Source: Streptomyces aurantiogriseus (GTDB lineage: Bacteria; Actinomycetota; Actinomycetes; Streptomycetales; Streptomycetaceae). From it: DNA of 64,000 bases. A model generated the notes under the pieces. The model was not told the origin of the DNA and made no database searches. It worked only from the letters and a program-made list of their open reading frames with translations. Numbering within the stretch: position 1 is the first letter of the stretch; each line of letters starts with the position of its first letter. The translations under genes were made by a program, and so were the position numbers. Where the stretch lies: contig NZ_BMSX01000018.1 of the NCBI RefSeq assembly GCF_014649375.1, positions 62,001-126,000 on the forward strand, in the 5' to 3' direction. Below, in pieces: positions 44,993 through 52,718 of the stretch.

Positions 44993-45493
44993 CTAGCGTT
45001 CGGCCAACTCGGCCTGCCACACCGGGCTCTCGACGTAGTGGTTGTCGTACAGCTCGGAGCTGTCGCGGATCTCCTGCACGCTCGCCTCGCCGCGGTGGAC
45101 GCGCTCCAGCAGGCGGTAGTAGTCGAAGCGGTGCAGGCCGGGGGTGAAGAGCACGAGCAGTTCGGCGGTGCTGTCGGGGGCCGGTGCGAAGGCGTGGGGG
45201 ACGGTTGGCGGCACGGTGAGGAAGTCGCCCTGGTTCAGGTGGTGGACCTCGTCACCGACCAGGACGCGCAGGCGGCCGTCGAGGACGTAGAACAGCTCGG
45301 TGGCCTTGGTGTGGAAGTGGGCGGGGGCGCCGGGCGAACCCTTGGAGAGGGTCGCCCTGTTGGCGGTGAGGGCCTCGCCGGTGGCGCCCGCGTCGGCGAG
45401 CAGCGTGATCAGGCTGAGGGCGCCGTCCTGGAGGGTCTCGGCCTCGTCGGCGCGGACGAGGACGGGGGCGGCGGGGCGCAGGGTGCTGCTCAT
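44993..45493 (-). CDS. cupin-fold protein
   Basis: The 166-residue single-domain cupin has motif 1 AHFHTKATELFYVLDGRLRV (His, His, Glu metal ligands) and motif 2 DFLTVPPTVPHAF. The start at 45493 has an AGGAG site. It could be a small dioxygenase, an isomerase or a sensor. It is divergent from ehuB, so it may belong to the same regulon. Confidence 0.88.
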   Translation of the reverse strand: MSSTLRPAAPVLVRADEAETLQDGALSLITLLADAGATGEALTANRATLSKGSPGAPAHFHTKATELFYVLDGRLRVLVGDEVHHLNQGDFLTVPPTVPHAFAPAPDSTAELLVLFTPGLHRFDYYRLLERVHRGEASVQEIRDSSELYDNHYVESPVWQAELAER

Positions 45494-45917
45494 GACGGGC
45501 TCCTGAGTGGTCGTGGCGTCAGCGTCGGCGGTCCGGTTCACCCGCCGACACCAACCAATCTAGGAACTCGAAAGACCCGGCAACGGGTTCACTTCAGGGT
45601 CGTTTCCATGGGTCAATTCTGGCCGGTGCCGCCCCTCGCCGGAGCCGCAGCGTCTCGTCCGCCGCGCCCGTCCGCCGCAGGTCGTTGCCCGCCTGCGCCC
45701 TCGGCCCCAGGCCCTCGACGACCCTCGCGGCCGTAGGCCCGCGTGTCCAACTCCGTTCCGGCGAAGGAGAAACAGCAAAGGTCTCCTGGAATCGGCGTGA
45801 CGGTCGGACGGTTTTGCCGGGCAGTGGATTCCCCGCATGCCGGCGACCTTTCGATGTAGCGGCCAGCCATGTGTTCCGTGGTGCATAACTCGCGTGGTCC
45901 CGGGTAGCCGCGCCGCC
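45494..45917. promoter_or_regulatory. cupin-ehuB divergent region
   Basis: The 424-bp gene-free stretch is expected to hold both promoters. It contains a small hairpin GACCCG-GCAA-CGGGTT near 45574-45589 and a widely spaced GGAATC (45788) / GATTCC (45827) pair. No consensus promoter could be assigned with confidence. Confidence 0.4.
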
Positions 45918-46832
45918 ATGGCTCCACCGAACAGGCATGTCAGACATGACGAACGAATAGCGAGGCCCGCACGCCGGTCGCTGCTCGCGGGGGTGGCGGC
46001 GCTCGGCGCGCTGGGCGCGGCGGGTTGCAGCCGCGTGGCCACGGCCTCCACCGCACCCGGCGGTGACCTGCTCGAACGGCTGCGCGCGCAGGGTGTCGTA
46101 CGGCTCGGGATCGCCGGTGAGATTCCCTTCGGATACATCGACAAGGACGGCCAACTCACGGGTGAAGCACCCGAGTTGGCGAGAGTGATATTCAAGCGGC
46201 TCGGGGTCGACAAGGTGCAGCCCGTGCCCACCGAGTTCGGGTCGCTCATTCCCGGGCTGAATTCCCAGCAGTTCGATGTCGTGGCCGCCGGGATGTACGT
46301 CACTCCCGAGCGCTGCGAGCAGGTGATATTCGCCGACCCCGACTACCAGATGATGGACGCCTTCATCGTCCGCAAGGGAAATCCCAAGGATCTTCACAAT
46401 TACCAGGACGCCGTGAAGAAAAAGGCGCGGTTCGCGACCGGCACCGGATACGCCCAGATCCAGCACGCCGTCGAGGCGGGGTACAAGGAGGGCGACATCC
46501 TCATCGTCCCGGACCAGGTCGCCGGGCTGAACGCCGTCGAGGCCGGTCGGGTCGACGTGTTCGCCGGCACCGCGCTCACCACCCGGGAAGTGGTGAAGAA
46601 GTCCGCCAAGGCCGAGTCAACCAAGCCGTTCGCCCCGCTCGTCGACGGCAAACCGCAGGTCGACGGGGGCGCGTTCGCGTTCCGGCCGACCGAGACGAAG
46701 CTGCGGGACGCCTTCAACGTCGAGCTGCGCAAGCTGAAGAAGAGCGGCGAGCTGTTCCGGATCCTTCAGCCCTTCGGGTTCACCAAGGCCGAGATGACCG
46801 ACCTCACGGCGAAGGAGCTCTGCGGCGGATGA
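45918..46832 (+). CDS. ehuB: EhuB, ectoine/hydroxyectoine-binding lipoprotein
   Basis: The 304-residue family-3 (amino-acid-type) solute-binding protein has a twin-Arg (ARRSLLAG) plus lipobox (LGAAGC) leader. The body contains GEIPFGYIDKDGQLTGEAPE and QFDVVAAGMYVTPERCEQVI, which match the EhuB family rather than general amino-acid receptors. It overlaps ehuC by ATGA. The start is the ATG at 45918; its ribosome site is weak. The ligand is inferred from the family and from the complete ehuBCDA order. Confidence 0.88.
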   Translation: MAPPNRHVRHDERIARPARRSLLAGVAALGALGAAGCSRVATASTAPGGDLLERLRAQGVVRLGIAGEIPFGYIDKDGQLTGEAPELARVIFKRLGVDKVQPVPTEFGSLIPGLNSQQFDVVAAGMYVTPERCEQVIFADPDYQMMDAFIVRKGNPKDLHNYQDAVKKKARFATGTGYAQIQHAVEAGYKEGDILIVPDQVAGLNAVEAGRVDVFAGTALTTREVVKKSAKAESTKPFAPLVDGKPQVDGGAFAFRPTETKLRDAFNVELRKLKKSGELFRILQPFGFTKAEMTDLTAKELCGG

Positions 46833-47473
46833 CCTCGGGACTCTGGGAACTCGTCCTCAAAGGGATCTGGACCACCGTCCAACTCCTCGTGCTCAGCGCC
46901 CTGCTGGCAGCGTTCGTCTCCTTCGCCGTGGGCATCGCGCGCACCCACCGGCTGTGGATCGTCCGCTTCCTCGCGGGCTTCTACACCGAGGTGTTCCGCG
47001 GGACCTCGGCCCTCGTCATGATCTTCTGGGTGTTCTTCGTGCTGCCGCTCGCCTTCGGCTGGCAGCTGGTGCCGATGTGGGCGGGCACGCTCGCCCTCGG
47101 CCTGACCTACGGCGCGTACGGCTCGGAGATCGTGCGCGGCGCGCTGAACGCCGTCGACCCCGCGCAGAAGGAGGGCGGGGTGGCGCTCGGCTTCACGCCC
47201 GCCCAGCGGATGCGCAAGATCCTGCTGCCGCAGGCGGTGCCGGAGATGATCCCGCCGTTCTCCAACCTGCTGATCGAACTGCTGAAGGGCACCGCGCTGG
47301 TGTCGGTCATGGGCATGGGCGACCTCGCCTTCAGCGGCAACCTGGTGCGCCTGGCGCTCCAGGAGAGCGCGGGGATCTACACGTACATCCTCCTCATCTA
47401 CTTCGTGATCGCGTTCCTGCTCACGCGCGTGATGCGAGGACTCGAGCGCCACCTGAAGGCAGGTGTCCGATGA
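46829..47473 (+). CDS. ehuC: EhuC, ectoine-type ABC transporter permease
   Basis: The 214-residue His/Glu/Gln-type permease has 4-5 membrane helices and the coupling segment GALNAVDPAQKEGGVALGFT. It overlaps ehuB at its start (ATGA) and ehuD at its end (ATGA at 47470-47473). It forms a heterodimeric channel with EhuD. Confidence 0.9.
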   Translation: MTSGLWELVLKGIWTTVQLLVLSALLAAFVSFAVGIARTHRLWIVRFLAGFYTEVFRGTSALVMIFWVFFVLPLAFGWQLVPMWAGTLALGLTYGAYGSEIVRGALNAVDPAQKEGGVALGFTPAQRMRKILLPQAVPEMIPPFSNLLIELLKGTALVSVMGMGDLAFSGNLVRLALQESAGIYTYILLIYFVIAFLLTRVMRGLERHLKAGVR

Positions 47474-48120
47474 CCTGGGACTGGAGTGCCGTCGGCGAGT
47501 TCATGCCGCTCTTCTGGGACGGGCTGATCGTCACCCTGCAGGCGCTGGCCCTCGGCTCGCTGATCTCGTTCAGCCTGGGTCTGGTGTGGGCGCTGCTGAT
47601 GCGGACGCCGACCCGGTGGGTGCAGTGGCCGGTCGGGATCGTCACGGAGTTCGTCCGCGACACCCCGCTGCTGGTGCAGCTGTTCTTCCTCTTCTACGTG
47701 CTGCCCGAGTGGGGCCTGACCCTCTCCGCGATGGCCACCGGCGTCCTCGCGATCGGCCTGCACTACTCGACGTACACGATGCAGGTCTACCGGGCCGGCA
47801 TCGACGCGGTGCCCCCCGGTCAGTGGGAGGCGGCGACCGCGCTGAACCTGTCGAGGACCCGGACCTGGCGTGCGGTGATCCTGCCGCAGGCGATCCGCCG
47901 GGTCGTGCCCGCGCTCGGCAACTACGTCATCTCCATGCTCAAGGACACGCCGATGCTGATGACGATCACCGTCCTGGAGCTGCTGGGCCGGGCACGGCTC
48001 TTCTCCCAGGAGCACTTCCAGTTCACCGAGCCCGTCACGGTGATCGGCGTCGCCTTCATCGTCATCTCCTACCTCGCCTCCCTCCTCCTGCGCACCCTGG
48101 AGCGACGCCTTGTCCGTTGA
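47470..48120 (+). CDS. ehuD: EhuD, ectoine-type ABC transporter permease
   Basis: The 216-residue permease of the same type has the coupling segment RAGIDAVPPGQWEAATALNL and 5 hydrophobic helices. Its end overlaps the TTG start of ehuA by 11 bp, keeping the operon tightly coupled. Confidence 0.9.
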   Translation: MTWDWSAVGEFMPLFWDGLIVTLQALALGSLISFSLGLVWALLMRTPTRWVQWPVGIVTEFVRDTPLLVQLFFLFYVLPEWGLTLSAMATGVLAIGLHYSTYTMQVYRAGIDAVPPGQWEAATALNLSRTRTWRAVILPQAIRRVVPALGNYVISMLKDTPMLMTITVLELLGRARLFSQEHFQFTEPVTVIGVAFIVISYLASLLLRTLERRLVR

Positions 48121-48892
48121 GACCACCAAGACCCCTGTCGACAGCGCCCCGGAGAACACCGAGCTGATCCGTCTGGACCAGGTCACCAAGCGGTTCGGGG
48201 ACAACACGGTCCTCGACCACCTGGACTTCTGCGTGAAACCGGGCCGGCACGTCACCCTCATCGGCCCCTCCGGCTCCGGCAAGACCACGATCCTGCGGCT
48301 GCTGATGACCCTGACCAAGCCCGACGAGGGCACGATCACCGTCGACGGGCAGCGGCTCTTCCCGGCGACCGAGAAGCAGGTCCGCGAGGTCCGCAAGAAG
48401 ATCGGGATGGTGTTCCAGCAGTTCAACCTGTTCCCGAACATGAGCGTCCTCAGGAACATCACCGAGGCGCCGGTGTCCGTGCTCGGCCTGTCCAAGGACG
48501 AGGCGGAGGAGCGGGCGCGCGAGCTGCTGGACCTGGTCGGCCTGGCCGACAAGTGCGACGCCAAGCCCTCCCGGCTCTCCGGCGGCCAGCAGCAGCGCGT
48601 CGCGATCGCCCGGGCCCTGGCGATGCGGCCGCAGGTGCTCCTCCTCGACGAGGTGACCTCGGCGCTCGACCCCGAGCTGGTCGCGGGCGTCCTCGACGTC
48701 CTGAGGGACATCGCCCGCACCACCGACATCACGATGCTCTGCGTGACCCACGAGATGAACTTCGCCCGCGACATCTCGGACCAGGTCCTGATGTTCGACT
48801 CCGGCCGGGTGATCGAGTCCGGCCCGCCGGAGAAGATCTTCAGCTCCCCCGAACAGGAGCGGACGCGGGAATTTCTCAGCGCTGTGCTGTGA
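48110..48892 (+). CDS. ehuA: EhuA, ectoine-type ABC transporter ATPase
   Basis: The 260-residue ATPase has Walker A GPSGSGKT, Q-loop GMVFQQFNLFPNM, signature LSGGQQQR, Walker B VLLLDEVTSALDP and switch His in CVTHEM. It starts at TTG 48110, which overlaps ehuD. The sequence matches the EhuA subgroup. It energises EhuBCD. An inverted repeat 10 bp after the stop may end transcription or bind the downstream IclR protein. Confidence 0.92.
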   Translation: MSVETTKTPVDSAPENTELIRLDQVTKRFGDNTVLDHLDFCVKPGRHVTLIGPSGSGKTTILRLLMTLTKPDEGTITVDGQRLFPATEKQVREVRKKIGMVFQQFNLFPNMSVLRNITEAPVSVLGLSKDEAEERARELLDLVGLADKCDAKPSRLSGGQQQRVAIARALAMRPQVLLLDEVTSALDPELVAGVLDVLRDIARTTDITMLCVTHEMNFARDISDQVLMFDSGRVIESGPPEKIFSSPEQERTREFLSAVL

Positions 48893-48901
48893 CTACCTGA
48901 C

Positions 48902-48917
48902 GTGATCGTGCGATCAC
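48902..48917. promoter_or_regulatory. 16-bp perfect palindrome between ehuA and iclR-type gene
   Basis: GTGATCG-TG-CGATCAC is a perfect inverted repeat. The 2-nt centre is too tight for a good hairpin, so a protein-binding site is more likely than a terminator. It lies 9 bp after the ehuA stop. Confidence 0.55.
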
Positions 48918-48945
48918 AGCAGGTCCGAGTGACGGGGAATGCCCT

Positions 48946-48957
48946 TGGCATATGCCA
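48946..48957. promoter_or_regulatory. 12-bp palindrome upstream of the IclR gene
   Basis: TGGCATATGCCA is a perfect palindrome about 130 bp before the regulator start; it may be an autoregulatory operator. The flanking 48960-49030 region is relatively A/T-rich and suits a promoter. Confidence 0.45.
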
Positions 48958-49086
48958 GCGGGTCAATGTCCAGTTGAGAGGTACGTAATCTCGTCAACAA
49001 CCGCTCACTACAAGCCGCTTGCCCGTATCGTGGAGGAGATTCGCTGCCCGGATTACGGCCCAATGAGCGAGCGCAGGGGGAAGACC

Positions 49087-49845
49087 GTGGCGCTGAAGCA
49101 CGAGCCGACCACTCCGCACCACTCGGCCCAGGACGCCCTGCGCGTCCTGGAGACGGTGGCCCGGCACACCACCGGCGTCACCGACGCCGAACTCGCCCGC
49201 CAGACCGGCTTCGGCACGGAGCGACTGACCCCGCTCCTGCGGATGCTGCGCCGCGAGGGATACGTCGAGCAGATCGCCGACGGGGCGTACGTCACGGGGG
49301 ACGCCCTGACCCGCCTGGGCTCCGCGCACCACCGCGAGCAGGCCCTGCGCGACAAGATCCAGCACACCCTGGACCGGCTGCGCGACTCCGTCGGCGCCGC
49401 CGTCTACATCAGCCGGTACGTCGACGGCGAGGTCACCATCACCCAGTACGCCGACAGTCCGGCCACCCCCGCGGTCCACGAGTGGGTCGACTTCCGTTAC
49501 TCCGCCCACGCCACCGCGCTCGGCAAGAGCCTGCTGGGCCAGCTCGACCACAACGGCCGGCGCGACCACCTCTCCCGGCACAAGATGGCCCGCCTCACCT
49601 CGCGCACCATCACCAGCGACAAGCTGCTGCTCTCCCGCCTGGAGTCCCAGCCACCCACGATGCCCCACCTCGACCTCCAGGAGTACGCCGTCGGCACGGT
49701 CTGCGCGGCCGTCCCGATCACCGCCGGTGCCACGGCGGGCTGCCTGGCGCTCTCCCTGCCCGTCCAGCACGCCCACCGACTGCGCCAGGCCGCCGACACC
49801 CTGAACAGGAACGCGGCGCCGGTACTGCTGTCCCTGGCCATCTAG
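49087..49845 (+). CDS. IclR-family transcriptional regulator
   Basis: The 252-residue protein has an N-terminal winged helix (TGVTDAELARQTGFGTERLT, LLRMLRREGYVEQ) and a C-terminal GAF-like ligand domain ending GATAGCLALSLPVQHAHRLR. GTG 49087 with AGGGGGA is preferred over ATG 49063. It sits directly after ehuBCDA, so it probably controls uptake and the neighbouring dehydrogenase, cupin and EutA-like genes. Confidence 0.88.
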   Translation: MALKHEPTTPHHSAQDALRVLETVARHTTGVTDAELARQTGFGTERLTPLLRMLRREGYVEQIADGAYVTGDALTRLGSAHHREQALRDKIQHTLDRLRDSVGAAVYISRYVDGEVTITQYADSPATPAVHEWVDFRYSAHATALGKSLLGQLDHNGRRDHLSRHKMARLTSRTITSDKLLLSRLESQPPTMPHLDLQEYAVGTVCAAVPITAGATAGCLALSLPVQHAHRLRQAADTLNRNAAPVLLSLAI

Positions 49846-49885
49846 GACCCGCCGACGATCACACCGGCCGGGCCCCGGCCGGTGG

Positions 49886-49915
49886 TCAGGAGCACTCTTT
49901 CGGACCGGGTAGTAT
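49886..49915 (+). promoter_or_regulatory. promoter of tRNA-Lys copy 2
   Basis: TCAGGA (49886-49891), an 18-bp spacer and TAGTAT (49910-49915) match the copy-3 arrangement at 54428-54457. The surrounding GGTGGTCAGGAGCAC and CGGAC blocks are shared as well. Confidence 0.55.
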
Positions 49916-49957
49916 TTTCTTCGTCGTCGGCCGCCGAAGGCGGAAGGCGAGAGTCAT

Positions 49958-50031
49958 GCGCCGCTAGCTCAGTTGGTTAGAGCAGCTGACTCTTAATCAG
50001 CGGGTCCGGGGTTCGAGTCCCTGGCGGCGCA
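49958..50031 (+). tRNA. tRNA-Lys(CTT), copy 2
   Basis: The sequence is identical over 74 nt to copy 1, with anticodon CTT in loop CTCTTAA. Its 3' flank is a duplicated and structurally conserved version of the one after copy 1, while the 5' flank resembles copy 3. Confidence 0.96.
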
Positions 50032-50037
50032 CGATGT

Positions 50038-50084
50038 CGATGGCGGCTTGTGTTCGCAGAAAGCGCGAACACAAGCCGCCATCG
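50038..50084 (+). terminator. 19-bp perfect hairpin after tRNA-Lys copy 2
   Basis: Arms 50038-50056 and 50066-50084 pair over 19 bp with a 9-nt loop (CAGAAAGCG). The outer 8 bp and inner 4 bp equal those after copy 1; the 7 bp between differ on both arms in a compensating way. Confidence 0.85.
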
Positions 50085-50139
50085 TCGTGTCTGCGCGGCT
50101 TCGCCGCGCATGGGTGGGGGCTCCGCCACCCACACCCTC
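50085..50139. repeat. duplicated tRNA 3' flank (copy B)
   Basis: Near-copy of 37754-37808 with the GCGCGGCTTCGCCGCGC and GGGGCTCCGCCACCCA units. It ends at the stop of the convergent acyl-CoA-synthetase-like gene. Confidence 0.75.
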
Positions 50140-51811
50140 AGACGGGGCCTCTCGTGGGAGCGAGGGGCCCTTCGGCGTCCCCCGGCGCCAGCCGCCGGTA
50201 GGCGAGCTCGGCCGTGGGCCGACACCACACCGGATCGGCGCACCGCAGGCCCTCACTCCTGAGCCGCGCCCGGTGGATCTTGTTCGTGGCCGTGACCGGC
50301 ATCCGCTCCACCACCCGCACGAACCGGGGCGCCATCTTGGTCCCCAGGTCCGGCTGGGCCAGCAGGAACTCGGCGAAGGATCCCGGCTCGAAGTCCCCGG
50401 CGATCGCCGCCATCACCTGGTCCCCGGTCACCGGGTCCGGCACCGCGTACACGGCGACGGCGTCGGCTCCCTCGTACCGGGCGAGGATGTTCTCGATCAT
50501 CGCGGCGGCCAGATTCTCGCCGTCGACACGGAGGCGGTCGTCGGTGCGGCCCGCGAAGTAGAGGTAGCCCTCGGCGTCCCGGCAGAAGAGGTCACCGGTC
50601 CAGTACCAGCCTCCCCCGCTCTCGGCCTCGCTCGAGCGGGACGGACCCCCATGGGCGGGGGACCCCCGTCTCCGCCGCTCGGCCTCCGCCTCCGGGTTGC
50701 GCCAGTAGCCCTCGAAGGGGTTCGGCGCGCGATTGACCAGCTCCCCGATCGCCTCGTCCCCGTTGAGCAGCCGGCCGGCCGCGTCGAAGTGGGCGGGTGG
50801 GCACTCGGCGCGCGTCCGCTGATCCAGGACGACGAGACCGGGTCCCGCACGGCCGACCGCGCCCGCCGGAGTCCCCGGCGACCACTGCACGGCCGCTCCG
50901 CCCTCCGAGGACCCGTATCCCTCCACCAGCCGCACCCCGAACCGCCGCTCGAACGCCGCCGCGTCCACCACCCCCGCCTCGGTGCCGAAGCCGAGCCGCA
51001 GCCGGTGGTCCCGGTCGTGCGGGCCCGGCTCGGTGGCCAGGACGTACTGGATCGCCCGGCCCACGTAGGTGAAGTACGTCGCCCGGTAGCGCCGTACGTC
51101 CGCCAGGAAGCCGGACGCCGAGAAACGGCGCCGCAGGGCCACGCCCGCGCCGGCGGCCAGGGCGGGGGCCCAGTCGGCGATCACCGCGTTGCCGTGGAAC
51201 ATCGGCATGCAGACGTAGTGCACGTCGTCCGGGGTGACACCGAACTGCCCGGCCAGGGAGCGGCCGGCGGCGGTCAGGCGGCCCTGGGTGCAGATCGCGG
51301 CCTTGGGGGTGCCGGTCGAGCCGGAGGTGAAGTAGAGGAGGAGACGGTCGGAGGGGGTTGCGCGGGAGGGGTCGGGGCGGGCGTGCGCGTAGGGGGCGAG
51401 GAGGTCGTCGTACTCCTGAGTGCCGGTGGTCAGCAGACGTACGCCGGGCAGGTCGAGGCCCCGGAGGAGGGGCAGCTGAGCGGGTTCGGTGACGAGGATC
51501 CGGCACTCGGTGTGCAGGATGTCGCGGGCCAGCTCGGGGCCGCGGCGGGTGGGGTTGATCCCGGCGGCCGCCGCTCCCGCGAGCGCGGCGCCGGCCAGCC
51601 ACAGCGGGAACTCCGGGGTGTTGTCCAGCAGGACGCCGATGTGCGGGGGCACGCCCGGCGGCAGGAGGTCGGCGAGCAGCGCCGCCCGGGCGGCGGCGCC
51701 GACCGCGAACTGGTGGTGGGTGAGGACGTCGTCCTCGCACCACAGCCCGGGCCGGTGATCGCCCCAGCGGGCCGCCACCAGCTCCGCGACCGTGCGCCCG
51801 TCCGGCTCCAT
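50138..51811 (-). CDS. AMP-forming acyl-CoA synthetase-like enzyme
   Basis: The 557-residue ANL-superfamily ligase has the P-loop-like YFTSGSTGTPKAA, GYGSSEGG, YWTGDL, GRTDDRLRVDGENL and a C-terminal NKIHRARL Lys. Adenylation of a fatty or carboxylic acid is expected. Inside the region before YWTGDL there is a 20-odd-residue Arg/Gly/Ser-rich insert encoded by a palindromic DNA unit (see the repeat at 50621). The start at ATG 51811 (GGAG 7 bp before) is preferred over ATG 51823. It is monocistronic and convergent with tRNA-Lys copy 2. Confidence 0.88.
   Translation of the reverse strand: MEPDGRTVAELVAARWGDHRPGLWCEDDVLTHHQFAVGAAARAALLADLLPPGVPPHIGVLLDNTPEFPLWLAGAALAGAAAAGINPTRRGPELARDILHTECRILVTEPAQLPLLRGLDLPGVRLLTTGTQEYDDLLAPYAHARPDPSRATPSDRLLLYFTSGSTGTPKAAICTQGRLTAAGRSLAGQFGVTPDDVHYVCMPMFHGNAVIADWAPALAAGAGVALRRRFSASGFLADVRRYRATYFTYVGRAIQYVLATEPGPHDRDHRLRLGFGTEAGVVDAAAFERRFGVRLVEGYGSSEGGAAVQWSPGTPAGAVGRAGPGLVVLDQRTRAECPPAHFDAAGRLLNGDEAIGELVNRAPNPFEGYWRNPEAEAERRRRGSPAHGGPSRSSEAESGGGWYWTGDLFCRDAEGYLYFAGRTDDRLRVDGENLAAAMIENILARYEGADAVAVYAVPDPVTGDQVMAAIAGDFEPGSFAEFLLAQPDLGTKMAPRFVRVVERMPVTATNKIHRARLRSEGLRCADPVWCRPTAELAYRRLAPGDAEGPLAPTRGPV
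50621..50688. repeat. palindromic repeat unit inserted in-frame in the ligase gene
   Basis: The stretch holds two GGACCCCC copies (50643-50650 and 50660-50667) around ATGGGCGGG, framed by ACGG/CCGT, and is bracketed by CTCGGCCTC on both sides. This type of unit is common between streptomycete genes. Here it stays in frame and adds a low-complexity loop between the EGYWRNPEAEAE and GWYWTGDL segments. Confidence 0.7.
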
Positions 51812-51988
51812 GAGGGGCTCCATGAGGCAGCACGGTAATTGACGGCCCGTCAGATGTGGAGCCCCGGAACGCGAGATCGCGTCCATCGGCCTCCCCCGAG
51901 GCCGGTGGCGCTCCCCTGCGCCGCCGTGGTCATCGGTGGCGCAGGGGGAACCCGCCCGCGGGGGAAGCCGCACTGTCTCGAGCGATGC

Positions 51989-52594
51989 TCAGAACGTGAC
52001 GTCCGAGCAGGCGTAGAACGCGTTGCCGGTGTCGGCGATCGTCCACACCGCGAGGATGACGTGGTGACCGCTCAGGCCGGACGGCAGCCGTCCGGTGTGG
52101 GAGAGCGTGGACGGCGGACGCTGGCCGTTGTACGGGACCGTGAAGAACGGGGTGAGGTTGAGGTCCGAGCGGGCCAGGGCGTGGTTCTGGTTCCAGCCCT
52201 GCTTGGTGACGTAGTACCGGAAGTCGGTGGTGGCGTGCATGGCGGTGAACTGCCAGCGGAACGTGTAGTTCTGGCCGCCCGTCACCCTGGTCGTCGGCCA
52301 GGCGCCGCCGCCCGGTTTCGTGGGCGAGTCGAGCTGGTTGAACCGGCTGTGACCGGCGGAACAGAGCTGCCCGTCGGCGGGTCCGGCCGCCGGGAAGCCC
52401 TTCGGGCCCTCGACGCTCTGCGGCTCCCACTGGATGTCGCCGCAGCCCGTGACGGTGCCGTTCTGGCAGAGCTTCTGCCGGCTGACGGGGAGGTCGGTGT
52501 AGCCGTGGCCGCTCGCGCCTCCGGCGGTGAGCACGAAGGCTCCTGCCGTGGTGAGCCCGAGCGCGGCGGCGTACCACTTGGTCTTTTTGCGCAT
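51989..52594 (-). CDS. secreted AA10 lytic polysaccharide monooxygenase
   Basis: The 201-residue protein has a signal peptide (MRKKTKWYAAALGLTTAGAF) cleaved before His30 in ASG-HGYTD. That N-terminal His and His120 (FTAMHATTDF) make the copper histidine brace; Cys pairs are in place. No carbohydrate-binding module is attached. It should oxidise chitin or cellulose outside the cell. The start has an AGGAG site. It is monocistronic. Confidence 0.92.
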   Translation of the reverse strand: MRKKTKWYAAALGLTTAGAFVLTAGGASGHGYTDLPVSRQKLCQNGTVTGCGDIQWEPQSVEGPKGFPAAGPADGQLCSAGHSRFNQLDSPTKPGGGAWPTTRVTGGQNYTFRWQFTAMHATTDFRYYVTKQGWNQNHALARSDLNLTPFFTVPYNGQRPPSTLSHTGRLPSGLSGHHVILAVWTIADTGNAFYACSDVTF

Positions 52595-52718
52595 GCTGCC
52601 GCTCCTGGAGAACGTGGGGAGTTCAGTGAGCCGTGCAGGGAGCTGTGCGTGCAGGTCTAGACCAAGTCTGAGATTATTGCCGCCCGTTGAACATGTCCAT
52701 ACCAATCGGGGGCCGGCT

